Assembly (NCBI GenBank): GCA_035635855.1
Contig: DASQAF010000028.1
Span: 62,001 to 126,000 of the forward strand
From: UBA11740 sp035635855
Lineage (GTDB): Bacteria > Acidobacteriota > Blastocatellia > Pyrinomonadales > Pyrinomonadaceae
DNA: 64,000 bases
Direction of reading: 5' to 3'
The position numbers were made by a program, and so were the translations under genes. This document shows, piece by piece, positions 33,309 to 42,307 of this stretch. The notes under the pieces are model-generated. The model was not told where the DNA came from and ran no database searches. It worked only from the letters and a program-made list of their open reading frames with translations. Positions within the stretch are counted from its first letter, which is position 1, and every line of letters begins with the position of its first letter.

Positions 33309-35345
33309 TTAGGCCGTAACGACCTCAAGTTCCTTCTTTCTACTCAGCCCTTGAATCTGCACGGGCTTGTCACCCTTATCCGTCTTGATCTGTTGCTGTT
33401 TGAGCACCATTTCCTGATAAAGCTTGCGCATCATGACTTTCTCTTCGTGCGCCGTTTTCGGTCCTTCCATCTGTGGCTTGTTCGGCCGGGCCAAATCGCC
33501 TTCGTTGAGTCTCAAGTTATGCGTCTTATCGGATAGCTGCACTTCTTTGCCACCCGCAAAGATTTCGTGTCGGCCGTGCTCTTCATACCACTTGGCCACC
33601 GTCGCGTTCTGGTGCATGTGTTCGATGATATTGCGCCAGCCAATTCCAGTGTTGTACGCGCAGAAACTGATCTCGCCTTCCTGGGTGCCGTAGGGGATGA
33701 TACACATCTCCGTGCGGCGAAAATCGTAGTTGAATAAATCCTGAAACCACATTCCCGCGATGAATAGGAAGTTCCATCGGTCGGCCCGACGCTTCTCGAT
33801 ATCCTCCTGCGTGCGTTCGCCGTCTACCTTCCCGTAATCCTTCCCAGTCAAGCCGAATGACTTATCGAACTTCTTAAACAGCTCATACAAATTGAACTGC
33901 GACGGCGCGTTGTAGGGACGGTAGTTCTTCAAGAGGGCCAGTCCCATCATGACGTTGGATTTCCACTTGCCGCGGGCAGCGTCTGTGATCTTGCGCATAT
34001 CTTTGACAAGCCCAGGAATATTGAGAAATGCCGGTACAGGACTCATCTCTTTGGTTTCTTTGTCTACCATCACGGCGGTACCGACACCACAATTCGGATG
34101 GCAACCGCAAGACACTTGACCCCATTCGGAGTTTGGTCCATGCACAAGGTCCGCGAAATCCGCAAAAGCTCCCATCAGTGATAAAGGGAACCAATCTCGC
34201 GTTGGTTCGGTAATACCTACCTGATCCTTTACGTCATGAGCCAAATGTGAAAGCGTGTACCGTTGTTGCAGCCGGCGCTCAGGCGTGATCGCTTCGTCAC
34301 GTCCGGTGAATGAAACCGGTTGGAAAGAAAGAAAGGCAATCTTCTTCGGATTCTCAAGAGCAAACCGGATGATAGAACCGACCTGGTCGTTGTTGATGCC
34401 GTTGACCAGAGTTGTTACCAGGACGATCTCAACGCCCGCCTCGTGCAAGTTGTTGATGGCCCGCAACTTTACATCAAAGAGATTCCCGACTTGCCGGTGA
34501 CTATTCGCATCGTTGCCGATACCATCGAATTGGAAGTAGACATAACGCAATCCAGCCTCAGCAGCCTCGCGGCAGAATTCCTTGCTCTTCGCAAACTCAA
34601 TTCCGTTCGTCGCGGCTTGCACCGAGTTGTAACCAACCTTGCGGGAGTAACGAATGGCCTCAAGGAAATGTGGTGAGATCGTAGGCTCTCCGCCGGAGAA
34701 CTGCACCGACATTTGACGACGCGGTTTGATGGAAATAGCGTTGTCGAGAATTTCCTTAATATCATCCATGCTCAATTCATGCACAAAGCCGACTTGGTTG
34801 GCGTCCATGAAGCAAGGGTCGCACATCATATTGCAGCGGTTGGTCAAATCAACCGTGAGCACGGCGCCGCGCCCGTACTTGATGGTGCTTGAGCCATGGT
34901 TGTGCAGCTTTTCGTCGTTGTGCGCGGGGATGTCGCGGCCGGGAAACATCGCCTCAATGTGGGTCATGAACTTGGAGTCCATAGCCATCATGTCTTCGAT
35001 GTGCCCGTGAATCGGACAGTCCTTAATCATCCAAATCTGGCCATCGCGCTCAATGATCTGCGCTTTGACTTCGCCAACCTTCTCGTTCAGCAGGACGGAT
35101 ACGTCCTTCTTGCCGCTAAGGATATCCTCCCGAGCTTCAATCACGCAGTTCGGACAAAGGGAGTCCGTAGTCCGGGGCCAACCCAATGTGGGCTTCGTCT
35201 TTTGCCATGACTTCAGAAGAGGCTTGTCCGACCACTTGGGTGTAAATGACGGGTTCGGTTTATAGCGGTTAATAATCTGAATGGAGTCGAACAACCCGCC
35301 GGCGATCACCGTTAGACCGCGCTCAGCATGTTTGATTATTTTCAT
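33309..35345 (-). CDS. Large radical SAM enzyme of the Tes/MJ0619-like group
   Basis: The 678-residue protein (ATG at 35345 with upstream GGGAGAG) has Cys64-x2-Cys67 (LCPNC), then KDCPIHGH near 108-115, an N-terminal zinc-like pair. The radical SAM motif Cys171-x3-Cys175-x2-Cys178 (CNMMCDPC) and the SAM-binding GGEP at 218-221 follow. More cysteines lie at SCGCHPNC and MCIIPYGTQ...ISFC, possibly holding auxiliary clusters. The order (Cys pair, KxCPxHG, CxxxCxxC) recalls the tetraether synthase (Tes/MJ0619) lineage, members of which couple lipid tails by carbon-carbon bonds. If so it could make membrane-spanning iso-diabolic acid lipids, known from Acidobacteriota. That is inference; another methyltransfer or coupling role is possible. 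Confidence 0.8.
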   Translation of the reverse strand: MKIIKHAERGLTVIAGGLFDSIQIINRYKPNPSFTPKWSDKPLLKSWQKTKPTLGWPRTTDSLCPNCVIEAREDILSGKKDVSVLLNEKVGEVKAQIIERDGQIWMIKDCPIHGHIEDMMAMDSKFMTHIEAMFPGRDIPAHNDEKLHNHGSSTIKYGRGAVLTVDLTNRCNMMCDPCFMDANQVGFVHELSMDDIKEILDNAISIKPRRQMSVQFSGGEPTISPHFLEAIRYSRKVGYNSVQAATNGIEFAKSKEFCREAAEAGLRYVYFQFDGIGNDANSHRQVGNLFDVKLRAINNLHEAGVEIVLVTTLVNGINNDQVGSIIRFALENPKKIAFLSFQPVSFTGRDEAITPERRLQQRYTLSHLAHDVKDQVGITEPTRDWFPLSLMGAFADFADLVHGPNSEWGQVSCGCHPNCGVGTAVMVDKETKEMSPVPAFLNIPGLVKDMRKITDAARGKWKSNVMMGLALLKNYRPYNAPSQFNLYELFKKFDKSFGLTGKDYGKVDGERTQEDIEKRRADRWNFLFIAGMWFQDLFNYDFRRTEMCIIPYGTQEGEISFCAYNTGIGWRNIIEHMHQNATVAKWYEEHGRHEIFAGGKEVQLSDKTHNLRLNEGDLARPNKPQMEGPKTAHEEKVMMRKLYQEMVLKQQQIKTDKGDKPVQIQGLSRKKELEVVTA

Positions 35346-36191
35346 TTCTGCTCTGTCTCTCCCAAGAATCTTCCTGTGTCTAAGCACACGACTGCGACTT
35401 CTCTCCTTCAGCAACGAGTGTGCCGATAACCGACTCCCTACGCAACCTCCTCATAACAGGGTGCTTATCTTCGGTCTTGAGAATCGACATATCCGGGAAC
35501 CCGTGTCGCTACGATGCAGATACAAGATCCTGGCTCAAGAAGACACTTAATAATATCGATCCGCGCAAATCGCCGAATGCGGGCCAACAATGTGTTTCGA
35601 GTGCGTGTGCTCGGTCGCTAACTCTCTTTCCGTTCGCCGCGCGTACGCCGATTTAAGCGCTTAATCGCCCTACCTGATGTAAATGTTGAGGTTAGCTTGT
35701 TAAACTGTTGTAGGGAAATGCTCTTGCGCGCTCGCAACCCAGGTGCTAAAGTCGGCCTCGGTTTTGGTAAAGCATTGCAGAACAAGGAATTGAAGGCCCC
35801 CAGCCACTCTATCTTGTGGTTCGTCGAGTTTTCCGACGGTTATGTAGTGGCTGCTCTGTTTTAACGGTCGTGCTCTCTTCAACCCTGTTGACCGACGTCT
35901 TAGGGAGAATGTCAATGAACCCAAAATCAGTCTCTCGCGCCGCAAGTCAGCGAGATTCGCAAAAATCAAGGGTTATGGCCCGGCGCAAAATGGCTTCCGT
36001 GCGAGTGACGTTGCAGAGGAGGCGTATACGGCGCACGCCGGGGTGCAGACGACTCAACGCATCCTCGCGACCGTATTAGCCGAACGAATTTGCCTTATCG
36101 GATTGAAAGCTAACCCCGGGCAAAGTGGTGGCGGTGGATCACAGGCGACTGCGGGCGGCTAAAAGGTTACATAACGAATGGAGGTATTCCT
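35346..36191. other. Interval upstream of the DivIC/FtsL-like gene, no confident gene
   Basis: The 846 bases hold no gene I can defend. A plus-strand stretch at 35848-36162 is open for 104 codons, with fairly protein-like content in its second half (ASDVAEEAYTAHAGVQTTQR, QSGGGGSQATAGG), but it has no start codon in frame. A frameshift from the ATG at 35915, which has an AGGGAG site in front, would be needed. The divergent promoters for the radical SAM and DivIC-like genes should also be here. Confidence 0.5.
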
Positions 36192-36641
36192 TTGAACAGG
36201 GCAGGTAATATTTATTGGTTGAGCAACCGACATGGGACTCAACGAGCCGCCGCCCAGGCACTTCCAGAGTTTTCTATTCGAGAAGTGTCGCGGGAGTTTA
36301 TTCCCGCAACCATTGGACGGTTAGGGTTAATTCCCTCGTGGGTTATCCTTGGAATGATTCTGTTGGCTACCCTTGGGATTTGCGCCGCCGCGATCATGCG
36401 AACGCGATCGGAGTCAGAGACTTCGTTGCTTCAATACCAGCAGATGACTGCAGATATCGATGCGGCACGCCGAGTAAATGAATCATTGCAGAATGAAATC
36501 CGCAGCATGACGACTGACCCGAACATTATCGAATCTGCAGCACGAACGAGATTGGGAATGGTAAGACCGAACGACGTCGTCATACCAATTGAGTCAGTCA
36601 AACAAGGTTCGGCTATTGAGACGCTATCGTTTGTCCGCTAA
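36192..36641 (+). CDS. DivIC/FtsL-like septum formation initiator protein
   Basis: The 149-residue protein starts at TTG 36192 behind GGAGG. It has a basic N-terminus, one membrane span (about 50-72, VILGMILLATLGICAAAIM), then a coiled coil (about 78-110, QYQQMTADIDAARRVNESLQNEI) and a DPNIIESAARTRLGMVRPND tail. The last block is the DivIC/FtsB signature for single-span divisome proteins that bridge FtsQ and FtsW/I. It is followed by a hairpin and then the mutase genes. Subfamily (FtsB, FtsL or DivIC) is not clear. Confidence 0.85.
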   Translation: MNRAGNIYWLSNRHGTQRAAAQALPEFSIREVSREFIPATIGRLGLIPSWVILGMILLATLGICAAAIMRTRSESETSLLQYQQMTADIDAARRVNESLQNEIRSMTTDPNIIESAARTRLGMVRPNDVVIPIESVKQGSAIETLSFVR

Positions 36642-36696
36642 TAGCATCCGCTTGACCCCGCTGTTCTGACCACGCTATTCGGGTCCCTCCGAGATC

Positions 36697-36725
36697 GCGC
36701 GGCTGCTGAAGTTGAGCAGCCGCGC
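36697..36725 (+). terminator. Stem-loop after the DivIC-like gene
   Basis: GCGCGGCTGCT (36697-36707), loop GAAGTTG, then AGCAGCCGCGC (36715-36725), an 11-bp perfect stem followed by the pyrimidine-rich TCCCTTCTTCC. It is a probable terminator, though the tail is not a clean T-run. Confidence 0.6.
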
Positions 36726-36893
36726 TCCCTTCTTCCGCATTGCAATTTTCGATAGTGACAACCAGCGTTGTCTGGAAGACGCGATCTCGAAGGTGTTTGA
36801 CACTGATCTTGTGCTTCCACTAATATCGACTTCTAATCAATAACAGTCTTCATCCGATGCGTTGGCACAACTTTTCGCAGTGAGTCCGTAAGT

Positions 36894-38570
36894 ATGCATG
36901 AGATCAAAGAAGACTCTTCCGAACAGCTCGCGTCAGAACGGTGGGAAGAACAGAGTTTAAAGCCTGCACGCCCTGGGGGCGAGCGCAAGACGAGCTTTCA
37001 GACTGTCTCGCTTGAAGAGGTCAACCGTCTTTACTCGGCTTCGGACATAGCCGATATCGACATTGAAAATGACCTCGCTTCTCCAGGCCAGTTTCCTTAC
37101 ACGCGCGGCATACACGCTACCGGCTATCGCGGCAAGCTCTGGACGATGCGTCAATTCGCCGGCTTCGGCACCCCTGAAGAAACCAATCGGCGTTTCAGAT
37201 ATCTCTTGAATCAAGGACAAACTGGGCTGTCGGTTGCCTACGACCTCCCTGCTTTGATGGGTTATGACGCTGATTCGCAACTCTCCGAAGGCGAGGTAGG
37301 AAAGTGCGGGGTCGCAGTCTCTTCACTGGCTGATATGGAAGCTCTCTTCGGTGGGATTCCCCTGGAAAGCGTCACGGTTTCCCAGACCATCAACGCACCG
37401 GCATCAGTTTTCCTCGCCATGTACCTGGTTGTCGCTGAAAAGCAAGGTGCGGACTGGAAAAAAATCTCAGGGACACTTCAGAACGACATCCTAAAAGAAT
37501 ACATTGCTCAGAAAGAGTGGATCTATCCAATTCGCTCTGCGATGAAGCTCGTTGTCGATACCCTGGAGTTCTGCACCAAACACGTCCCTCGATATAATCC
37601 AATTTCCGTAAGCGGCTATCACATTCGTGAGGCGGGGGCTACGGCCTTGCAGGAGCTGGCGTTTACTTTGCGCGATGGGATCGAATACGTCGAATGGGGC
37701 TTGCGAGCCGGCCTGGACATTGAGGAGTTTGTCCCGCGCATTTCATTTTTCTTCAACGCACATAATGACTTCTTTGAGGAGATTGCCAAGTATCGCGCTG
37801 CTCGGCGGATCTGGGCAAGAGTAATGCGTGATCGCTTTGGCGCTCAAAACGAACGAACGATGCAGTTACGTTTTCACACGCAAACCGCAGGAGTTTCGCT
37901 GACCGTGCAACAGCCTCTTAACAACATCGCGCGCGTGGCGATTCAGGCTCTAGCAGGGGTGCTGGGCGGAACCCAGTCTTTGCACACAGATGCTTACGAT
38001 GAAGCGCTGGCTTTGCCCACGGACAGCGCCGCGCTAATCGCTCTGCGCACGCAGCAGATCATTGCTGAAGAAACGGGGGCCGCCAACACTGTAGATCCGC
38101 TCGGTGGTTCATACTTCGTCGAGGCTCTCACCAGTAAAATGGAGGAAGGCGCCCTCGATTACTTTGAAAGGATCGACGCCATGGGTGGCATGGTCGATGC
38201 GGTCGAACAAGGTTTTCCGCAGCGCGAAGTTCAGGAGTCGGCCTATCAATACCAGAAGGCTTTGGAGCGAGGGGATCAGACGATTGTGGGCGTCAACAAG
38301 TACGCTATGGAAGATGCGCCTCAGCAAGTTCCCACCCTGGTAATAAACGAGTCAGTCCGCCAGCATCAACTCGAACGGCTGGAACGTACCCGCACGAAAA
38401 GAGACGGCGGAGAAGTGAACCGAACGCTCGACAAATTGAGACAAGCAGCTCAACAAGGCGATAACACAATGCCGGCTACCATCGAAGCTGTGCGCGCGTA
38501 CGCCACGCTCGGCGAGATTTGCTCCGCTCTGCGCGATGTCTACGGAATTTACGAAGAGCCTGCTATTTAG
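36894..38570 (+). CDS. Acyl-CoA mutase catalytic subunit (methylmalonyl-CoA mutase family)
   Basis: The 558-residue protein is the TIM-barrel catalytic half of a B12-dependent mutase. It has the conserved FPYTRGIHATGYRGKLWTMRQFAGFGTPEETN block near residue 67, the SVAYDLPALMGYDAD segment, VSVSQTIN-type strand and RFHTQTAGVSLTVQQPLNN near 327. It lacks the cobalamin domain, which is encoded 14 bases downstream, so the enzyme is split like some methylmalonyl-CoA and isobutyryl-CoA mutases. The mutase interconverts branched and linear CoA esters, often for propionate metabolism. Substrate (methylmalonyl- or isobutyryl-CoA) cannot be fixed from sequence alone. No ribosome-binding site of note. 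Confidence 0.93.
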   Translation: MHEIKEDSSEQLASERWEEQSLKPARPGGERKTSFQTVSLEEVNRLYSASDIADIDIENDLASPGQFPYTRGIHATGYRGKLWTMRQFAGFGTPEETNRRFRYLLNQGQTGLSVAYDLPALMGYDADSQLSEGEVGKCGVAVSSLADMEALFGGIPLESVTVSQTINAPASVFLAMYLVVAEKQGADWKKISGTLQNDILKEYIAQKEWIYPIRSAMKLVVDTLEFCTKHVPRYNPISVSGYHIREAGATALQELAFTLRDGIEYVEWGLRAGLDIEEFVPRISFFFNAHNDFFEEIAKYRAARRIWARVMRDRFGAQNERTMQLRFHTQTAGVSLTVQQPLNNIARVAIQALAGVLGGTQSLHTDAYDEALALPTDSAALIALRTQQIIAEETGAANTVDPLGGSYFVEALTSKMEEGALDYFERIDAMGGMVDAVEQGFPQREVQESAYQYQKALERGDQTIVGVNKYAMEDAPQQVPTLVINESVRQHQLERLERTRTKRDGGEVNRTLDKLRQAAQQGDNTMPATIEAVRAYATLGEICSALRDVYGIYEEPAI

Positions 38571-38583
38571 ATTTATTCCTTCA

Positions 38584-38994
38584 ATGGATCAATCTTCCAG
38601 AAAGATTCGCGTTTTAGTTGCCAAGCCCGGCCTCGACGGTCACGACCGGGGCGCCAAAGTAATCGCGCGCGCATTGCGCGATGCCGGTATGGAAGTCATC
38701 TACACGGGACTCCGGCAAACACCCGAGATGATCGCAGCAGCGGCATTGCAGGAGGATGTCGACGCAGTAGGTGTATCAATCTTAAGCGGCGCCCACAATA
38801 CGCTTTGCCCGCGAATCGTTTCCCTGCTCCGCGACCAGGGAATGAAAGATACTCTGGTGGTCCTGGGAGGAATCGTTCCCCAGGAAGATATTTCCAAACT
38901 CAAGCAACTAGGCGTCGCTGAGATCTTCCTTCCTGGAACCTCAACCCAGGACATCGCAAAGTTCATCAGGGAAAACGTCAAGCCTCGCGAATAG
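38584..38994 (+). CDS. Cobalamin-binding subunit of the acyl-CoA mutase
   Basis: The 136-residue protein carries the B12 base-off/His-on motif DGHDRG (Asp18, His20, Gly23), then the VDAVGVSILSGAHNTL and VVLGGIVPQEDISKL blocks. This is the cobalamin domain of methylmalonyl-CoA mutase as a separate subunit. I chose the ATG at 38584, directly before DQSSRKIRVLVAKPGLDG, since earlier codons lie in the mutase gene. It works with the preceding 558-residue subunit. No chaperone (MeaB) gene is next to it. Confidence 0.93.
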   Translation: MDQSSRKIRVLVAKPGLDGHDRGAKVIARALRDAGMEVIYTGLRQTPEMIAAAALQEDVDAVGVSILSGAHNTLCPRIVSLLRDQGMKDTLVVLGGIVPQEDISKLKQLGVAEIFLPGTSTQDIAKFIRENVKPRE

Positions 38995-39161
38995 TGTCTC
39001 AGCTATTTTGGCAAACGCGGTGAGGCCATCCGAAGCAGCATCTGAGTTCCGGCCTCTAACTTCATGTTCTTCGCCCTGGTTGAAAAAACCGTGAGTGGCG
39101 GGGGAATCGAGAGATGCCAGGAGATGGAAACGCCTTCGTAGCCAACCGCGCCCAGAGAGTC

Positions 39162-39711
39162 CTAGGTCAACAGCAAAGTTTCCATTCTGCCTTTTAGTTC
39201 GGCTGTGGCCACTGCCGCAGTCGAGTTAGCTTTGCTGCTCGCCGGCAAGGCAGGCGTGCTGGTGGTGACCCTTGGACCGGAGCCGACCATTTTTGGTTCG
39301 TTGGAATGCACCATTCCGTACGTAGGATCAGACGAGAGTGGATTCACAGGCGCTGCGATCGCGACCACGATCGCTTGCACCGGGATGTCCCTTCCGCCGC
39401 CGACGGCAACGGCTTTGTCGATTACAATGGTCAGCAATGATTGGGGTTCACCTTTCCCTTTGCTCACAACTCCCGCTACGTGGCAGAGCAATTTGGAGCT
39501 TTTCGGGATGACCAAGTGTCCATCAACAACAACATCACTAAATTGTTTCCATGGCAAACTCGTCGCCGATGGTTGAGCTTTTCGAATCCAACGACTTAGA
39601 TAGCGTTGCAAAAACCTTGCTGATCGAAGGCGCGTTGTCGGACTGAGCCATGAGCGAAATGGAAAAGAAAAAGATTACCAGCACGCCTAAACAGCACGTC
39701 GTCTTACCCAT
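39162..39711 (-). pseudogene. Secreted protein gene split by a frameshift
   Basis: On the minus strand a frame starts at 39711 with a signal peptide (MGKTTCCLGVLVIFFFSISL), continues to STIGDEFAMETI, and stops. Shifting one base gives SDVVVDGHLVIPKSSKLLCHV and then KGEPQSLLTIVIDKAVAVGGGRDIPVQAIVVAIAAP. The two parts together make one protein of roughly 180 residues of a secreted family in which a stretch like GDEVxxxT precedes DVVVDGHLVIPKGS. A single extra T in ACAATTTAGTGA breaks it. It may be a real frameshift mutation or a sequencing error. Function of the family is unknown. Confidence 0.75.
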
Positions 39712-39770
39712 GTATTGGCAATCCTTTCTCAAATCGGTTGTTTTCCGATCAGGCAGGATTAACAGAGACT

Positions 39771-40688
39771 TCAGGCTTCGCGCACCTCAGAAGGTTGGCC
39801 CTCAGGCGTGCGCCGCGAGAGTGAAGTAAAGCCACGCGAAAGCAATCCATGGACAACATAGGCGGTCGCCAGGATTAGCAGGACCCATTGTGAATAGAGA
39901 TAAATCAAACCCGCCAGGGCTATCATTCCGATTACCAGCCGTGCATTGCGCCTCCCGGTGCCCAAAGACTTAAGACTGGTGAAGCGCATTGTGCTCACCA
40001 TTAGCACACTCAAAAAGGCCACCAGCACCATCATCAGAATGGCGAGCACCTCATAACGGTGCGGCGCATACTTGATGGGCATGGGAGAGAAGTGAACGAT
40101 GGCCGCAATCAAACATCCGGCCACCGGAATCGGCAATCCGACGAAGCTCTTTTTGTCTACTTTTTGAGTGCCTTCCTTGAGCGGACGCGGACGCGATGCC
40201 TGCACATTGAATCTGGCCAGCCGAAAGCCGCCGCAGATCACAAACATGAACGAGACAAACCAGGCGAGTTGCCGGACATTCGTCCAGTCCTGGAGCGCCG
40301 TTCCGTAACCCCACGCGTAGGCAAGCACCGCAGGAGCCAATCCAAACGAAACAATATCCGCCAGCGAATCGAGTTGAATTCCAATTTCGGTGGTGCTCTT
40401 TGTCATGCGCGCGATGCGCCCGTCAAGAGTGTCGCACACGACCGCCCACCCGATAGCCATGGCCGCATAATCAAAGCGCTCGGCTGCTTCCTTTACTTGC
40501 TGAACTCCGCCAATTCCCAGCAATCTAAAGCCACTCATCGTGGCCATCAGCGAGTAGAAGCCGGCCAGGATGTTTAGAGTCGTGAAGAATGACGGTATCA
40601 CGTACACACCCTTCTTAAGGCCCTTGTGCCGAGTGGGCGCCGGTGCGGCTTCGAGGCGCTTCCCTGCCTGTAAACGCGATAGGCTCAT
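39771..40688 (-). CDS. pssA: CDP-diacylglycerol-serine O-phosphatidyltransferase
   Basis: The 305-residue membrane protein has the CDP-alcohol phosphatidyltransferase motif with Asp86, Asp89, Asp107 and Asp111 (DTLDGRIAR ... GIQLDSLAD), in about seven spans. The N-terminal PSFFTTLNILAGFYS is typical of bacterial PssA type II. It makes phosphatidylserine from CDP-diacylglycerol and serine. It overlaps the Psd gene by four bases (ATGA), so both steps of phosphatidylethanolamine synthesis are encoded in one operon. The C-terminal 20 residues are basic and polar. Confidence 0.95.
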   Translation of the reverse strand: MSLSRLQAGKRLEAAPAPTRHKGLKKGVYVIPSFFTTLNILAGFYSLMATMSGFRLLGIGGVQQVKEAAERFDYAAMAIGWAVVCDTLDGRIARMTKSTTEIGIQLDSLADIVSFGLAPAVLAYAWGYGTALQDWTNVRQLAWFVSFMFVICGGFRLARFNVQASRPRPLKEGTQKVDKKSFVGLPIPVAGCLIAAIVHFSPMPIKYAPHRYEVLAILMMVLVAFLSVLMVSTMRFTSLKSLGTGRRNARLVIGMIALAGLIYLYSQWVLLILATAYVVHGLLSRGFTSLSRRTPEGQPSEVREA

Positions 40689-41296
40689 TTTCTGATTCTT
40701 CCGACTATGGTTTCACCGCCACGCACGTGCATGCCCTCATGCACGACTACCTGTACGATGGGTGGTAGCAGCAGGTCTGTGCGCGAGCCAAACTTTATCA
40801 TGCCAAAACGCTCGCCGCACTCCACCCGGTCACCTTTCCTTTTCCAACAGACAATGCGGCGGGCCAGAATACCGGCGATCTGGGTGCACCTTACGGTCAA
40901 CCCGTTGCCCTGAATTGTCAAGGTATTTTGCTCGTTTAGCAACCTGGAATCCGCCCTTGTCGCCATGTGGAACTTACCCGCTTTGTAAGAGATCTCGATG
41001 ATTTCACCAGCGATGGGCGACCGATTGATATGCACATCCAGCGGCGAAAGAAAAATGCTCACCAGCGACTCAGGATTTTCAGAGTCAGCCGGTCGGACGA
41101 TCGTAACTCGCCCATCCGCCGGCGCCAGCACAACTCCCGTCTCCGGGGGCGGCGTTCGACGCGGGTCACGAAAAAAGAACGCCATAAAGCCGGCGATTAC
41201 CAGCAGCGGCAGCGACAGTATCCAGTAACCGAAAAGGGCCGGCACCGCTGCCAGCAAAATCGGCGCGACTACGAATGGAATTCCATCGCGAACCAT
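40685..41296 (-). CDS. psd: Phosphatidylserine decarboxylase, short type
   Basis: The 203-residue enzyme is the short archaeal-type Psd. It has an N-terminal hydrophobic pair (about 8-42), Asp61 in LAPADGRV, His89 in LSPLDVHINRSP, and the self-cleavage site Gly170-Ser171 in MIKFGSRTD, where the new N-terminal serine becomes the pyruvoyl group. It converts phosphatidylserine to phosphatidylethanolamine in the membrane. Its stop overlaps the start of pssA, so the two are translationally coupled. Confidence 0.96.
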   Translation of the reverse strand: MVRDGIPFVVAPILLAAVPALFGYWILSLPLLVIAGFMAFFFRDPRRTPPPETGVVLAPADGRVTIVRPADSENPESLVSIFLSPLDVHINRSPIAGEIIEISYKAGKFHMATRADSRLLNEQNTLTIQGNGLTVRCTQIAGILARRIVCWKRKGDRVECGERFGMIKFGSRTDLLLPPIVQVVVHEGMHVRGGETIVGRIRK

Positions 41297-41331
41297 GGCT
41301 TTCGGAGGTTTCGATTTGTCAGTGGCCCCAA

Positions 41332-41372
41332 GAACAAAACGGGGCGCAACAGCGGCTCTGTCGTCCCCGTTT
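41332..41372 (-). terminator. Probable terminator after the DUF465 gene
   Basis: On the minus strand AAACGGGG pairs with CCCCGTTT, with a GACGACAGAGCCGCTGTTGCG loop, followed by a short TTTTGTTCTT tail. It separates the DUF465 protein gene from psd. Confidence 0.55.
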
Positions 41373-41436
41373 CAAGTTGATCTTAGAACCAAACTGAGCC
41401 GTCTGCCAGAGCAGAGCGTCCAGCGGTCGTCAAAAA

Positions 41437-41679
41437 TCAGTGCTCCGTGCTCGCGGTCTTTTCATGCTGGAGCATCAATGAATAAATCTGGTCTTTTATG
41501 GCAAGCTTCTTTTTCTTCAGCGTAACCTCTTCCAACTGCTCTTCATCGCTCGGATATGCAAGTGCGGACAGTTCGCTCAGACGGTCTTCGTAACGACCAT
41601 GTTCGCGGACCAGCTCGCGAAACTCCGGGTTGCTCGTCATTAGTTGTTCCTTCAGGCTGTCCACCTTAGTCATTTCCAT
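41437..41679 (-). CDS. DUF465 (YdcH) family small coiled-coil protein
   Basis: The 80-residue protein matches DUF465/YdcH: FRELVREHGRYEDRLSELSALAYPSDEEQLEEVTLKK in one block followed by KLAIKDQIYSLML, all helical and charged. The family is widespread and its role is unknown. An AGGAG site lies 10 bases before the ATG. It lies between rimI and psd in the same orientation. Confidence 0.9.
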   Translation of the reverse strand: MEMTKVDSLKEQLMTSNPEFRELVREHGRYEDRLSELSALAYPSDEEQLEEVTLKKKKLAIKDQIYSLMLQHEKTASTEH

Positions 41680-41788
41680 ATCTATAAATCTCCTCTCGAT
41701 TGTTGGGTTGGAAAGAAAGTTCGTGCGGTGAGAAGTGCCTGGGGCATTTCGTCATGGCCGAAATGTTAGCCCAAGCGGCGATGTTAAA

Positions 41789-42307
41789 TCAAGGTGAACT
41801 TTCCAGAGAAAGGGACATTAATAGCGCGTCCTCAACCGGCTGACTGTAATATCGACGGCGACGGCCAACAGCCTGGAAACCGCAACGCGAATAAAGCGCC
41901 TGAGCCGCGGTGTTACCCGCCCGGACTTCCAACAGCGCCATTCGCGCGTGTTGCCGGCGGCCCCAGTCAATCACGGCTGACAACAGTTGGGCCGCGATGC
42001 CCTGCCGTCGAAACTCAGCCCGCACAGCAACGTTGTTTACGTGAAGTTCTCCGGCGACCAAACGCGAGATGATAAAGCCGGCAATCCCTTCGGCGTCACC
42101 GGGATTGCTGCCTGCCGCCTGAGTCCTGGCAACCAGCATGATCACATCCTGCTCGGACTGCAGTTCTCTGTGGTAGGCGTCCCATCCCCAGGGACTCAGG
42201 CCGGATAGCAATTCGATCTCTACCACCTCGATGAGATCATGCTCAGTCATTCGCTCGACCGAGATTCTTAACGTCGGGCGGGCAGTTGTGATTTCTCTGA
42301 TTGCCAT
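41789..42307 (-). CDS. rimI: Ribosomal-protein-alanine N-acetyltransferase RimI
   Basis: The 172-residue protein is a GNAT acetyltransferase. The acetyl-CoA loop is in VAVRAEFRRQGIAAQLL, followed by LLEVRAGNTAAQALYSRCGF, the RimI-type tail. RimI acetylates the N-terminal alanine of ribosomal protein S18, and it is often beside tsaB as here. The ATG at 42307 gives a short leader before RISVERMTEHDL; an ATG at 42250 (MTEHDL) avoids the 40-base overlap with tsaB and is also possible. Confidence 0.92.
   Translation of the reverse strand: MAIREITTARPTLRISVERMTEHDLIEVVEIELLSGLSPWGWDAYHRELQSEQDVIMLVARTQAAGSNPGDAEGIAGFIISRLVAGELHVNNVAVRAEFRRQGIAAQLLSAVIDWGRRQHARMALLEVRAGNTAAQALYSRCGFQAVGRRRRYYSQPVEDALLMSLSLESSP

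Noticed and set aside
36642..36893. Cobalamin riboswitch before the B12-dependent mutase
   Set aside because: I looked for the conserved B12-box region and multi-stem arrangement and saw only a terminator-like hairpin.
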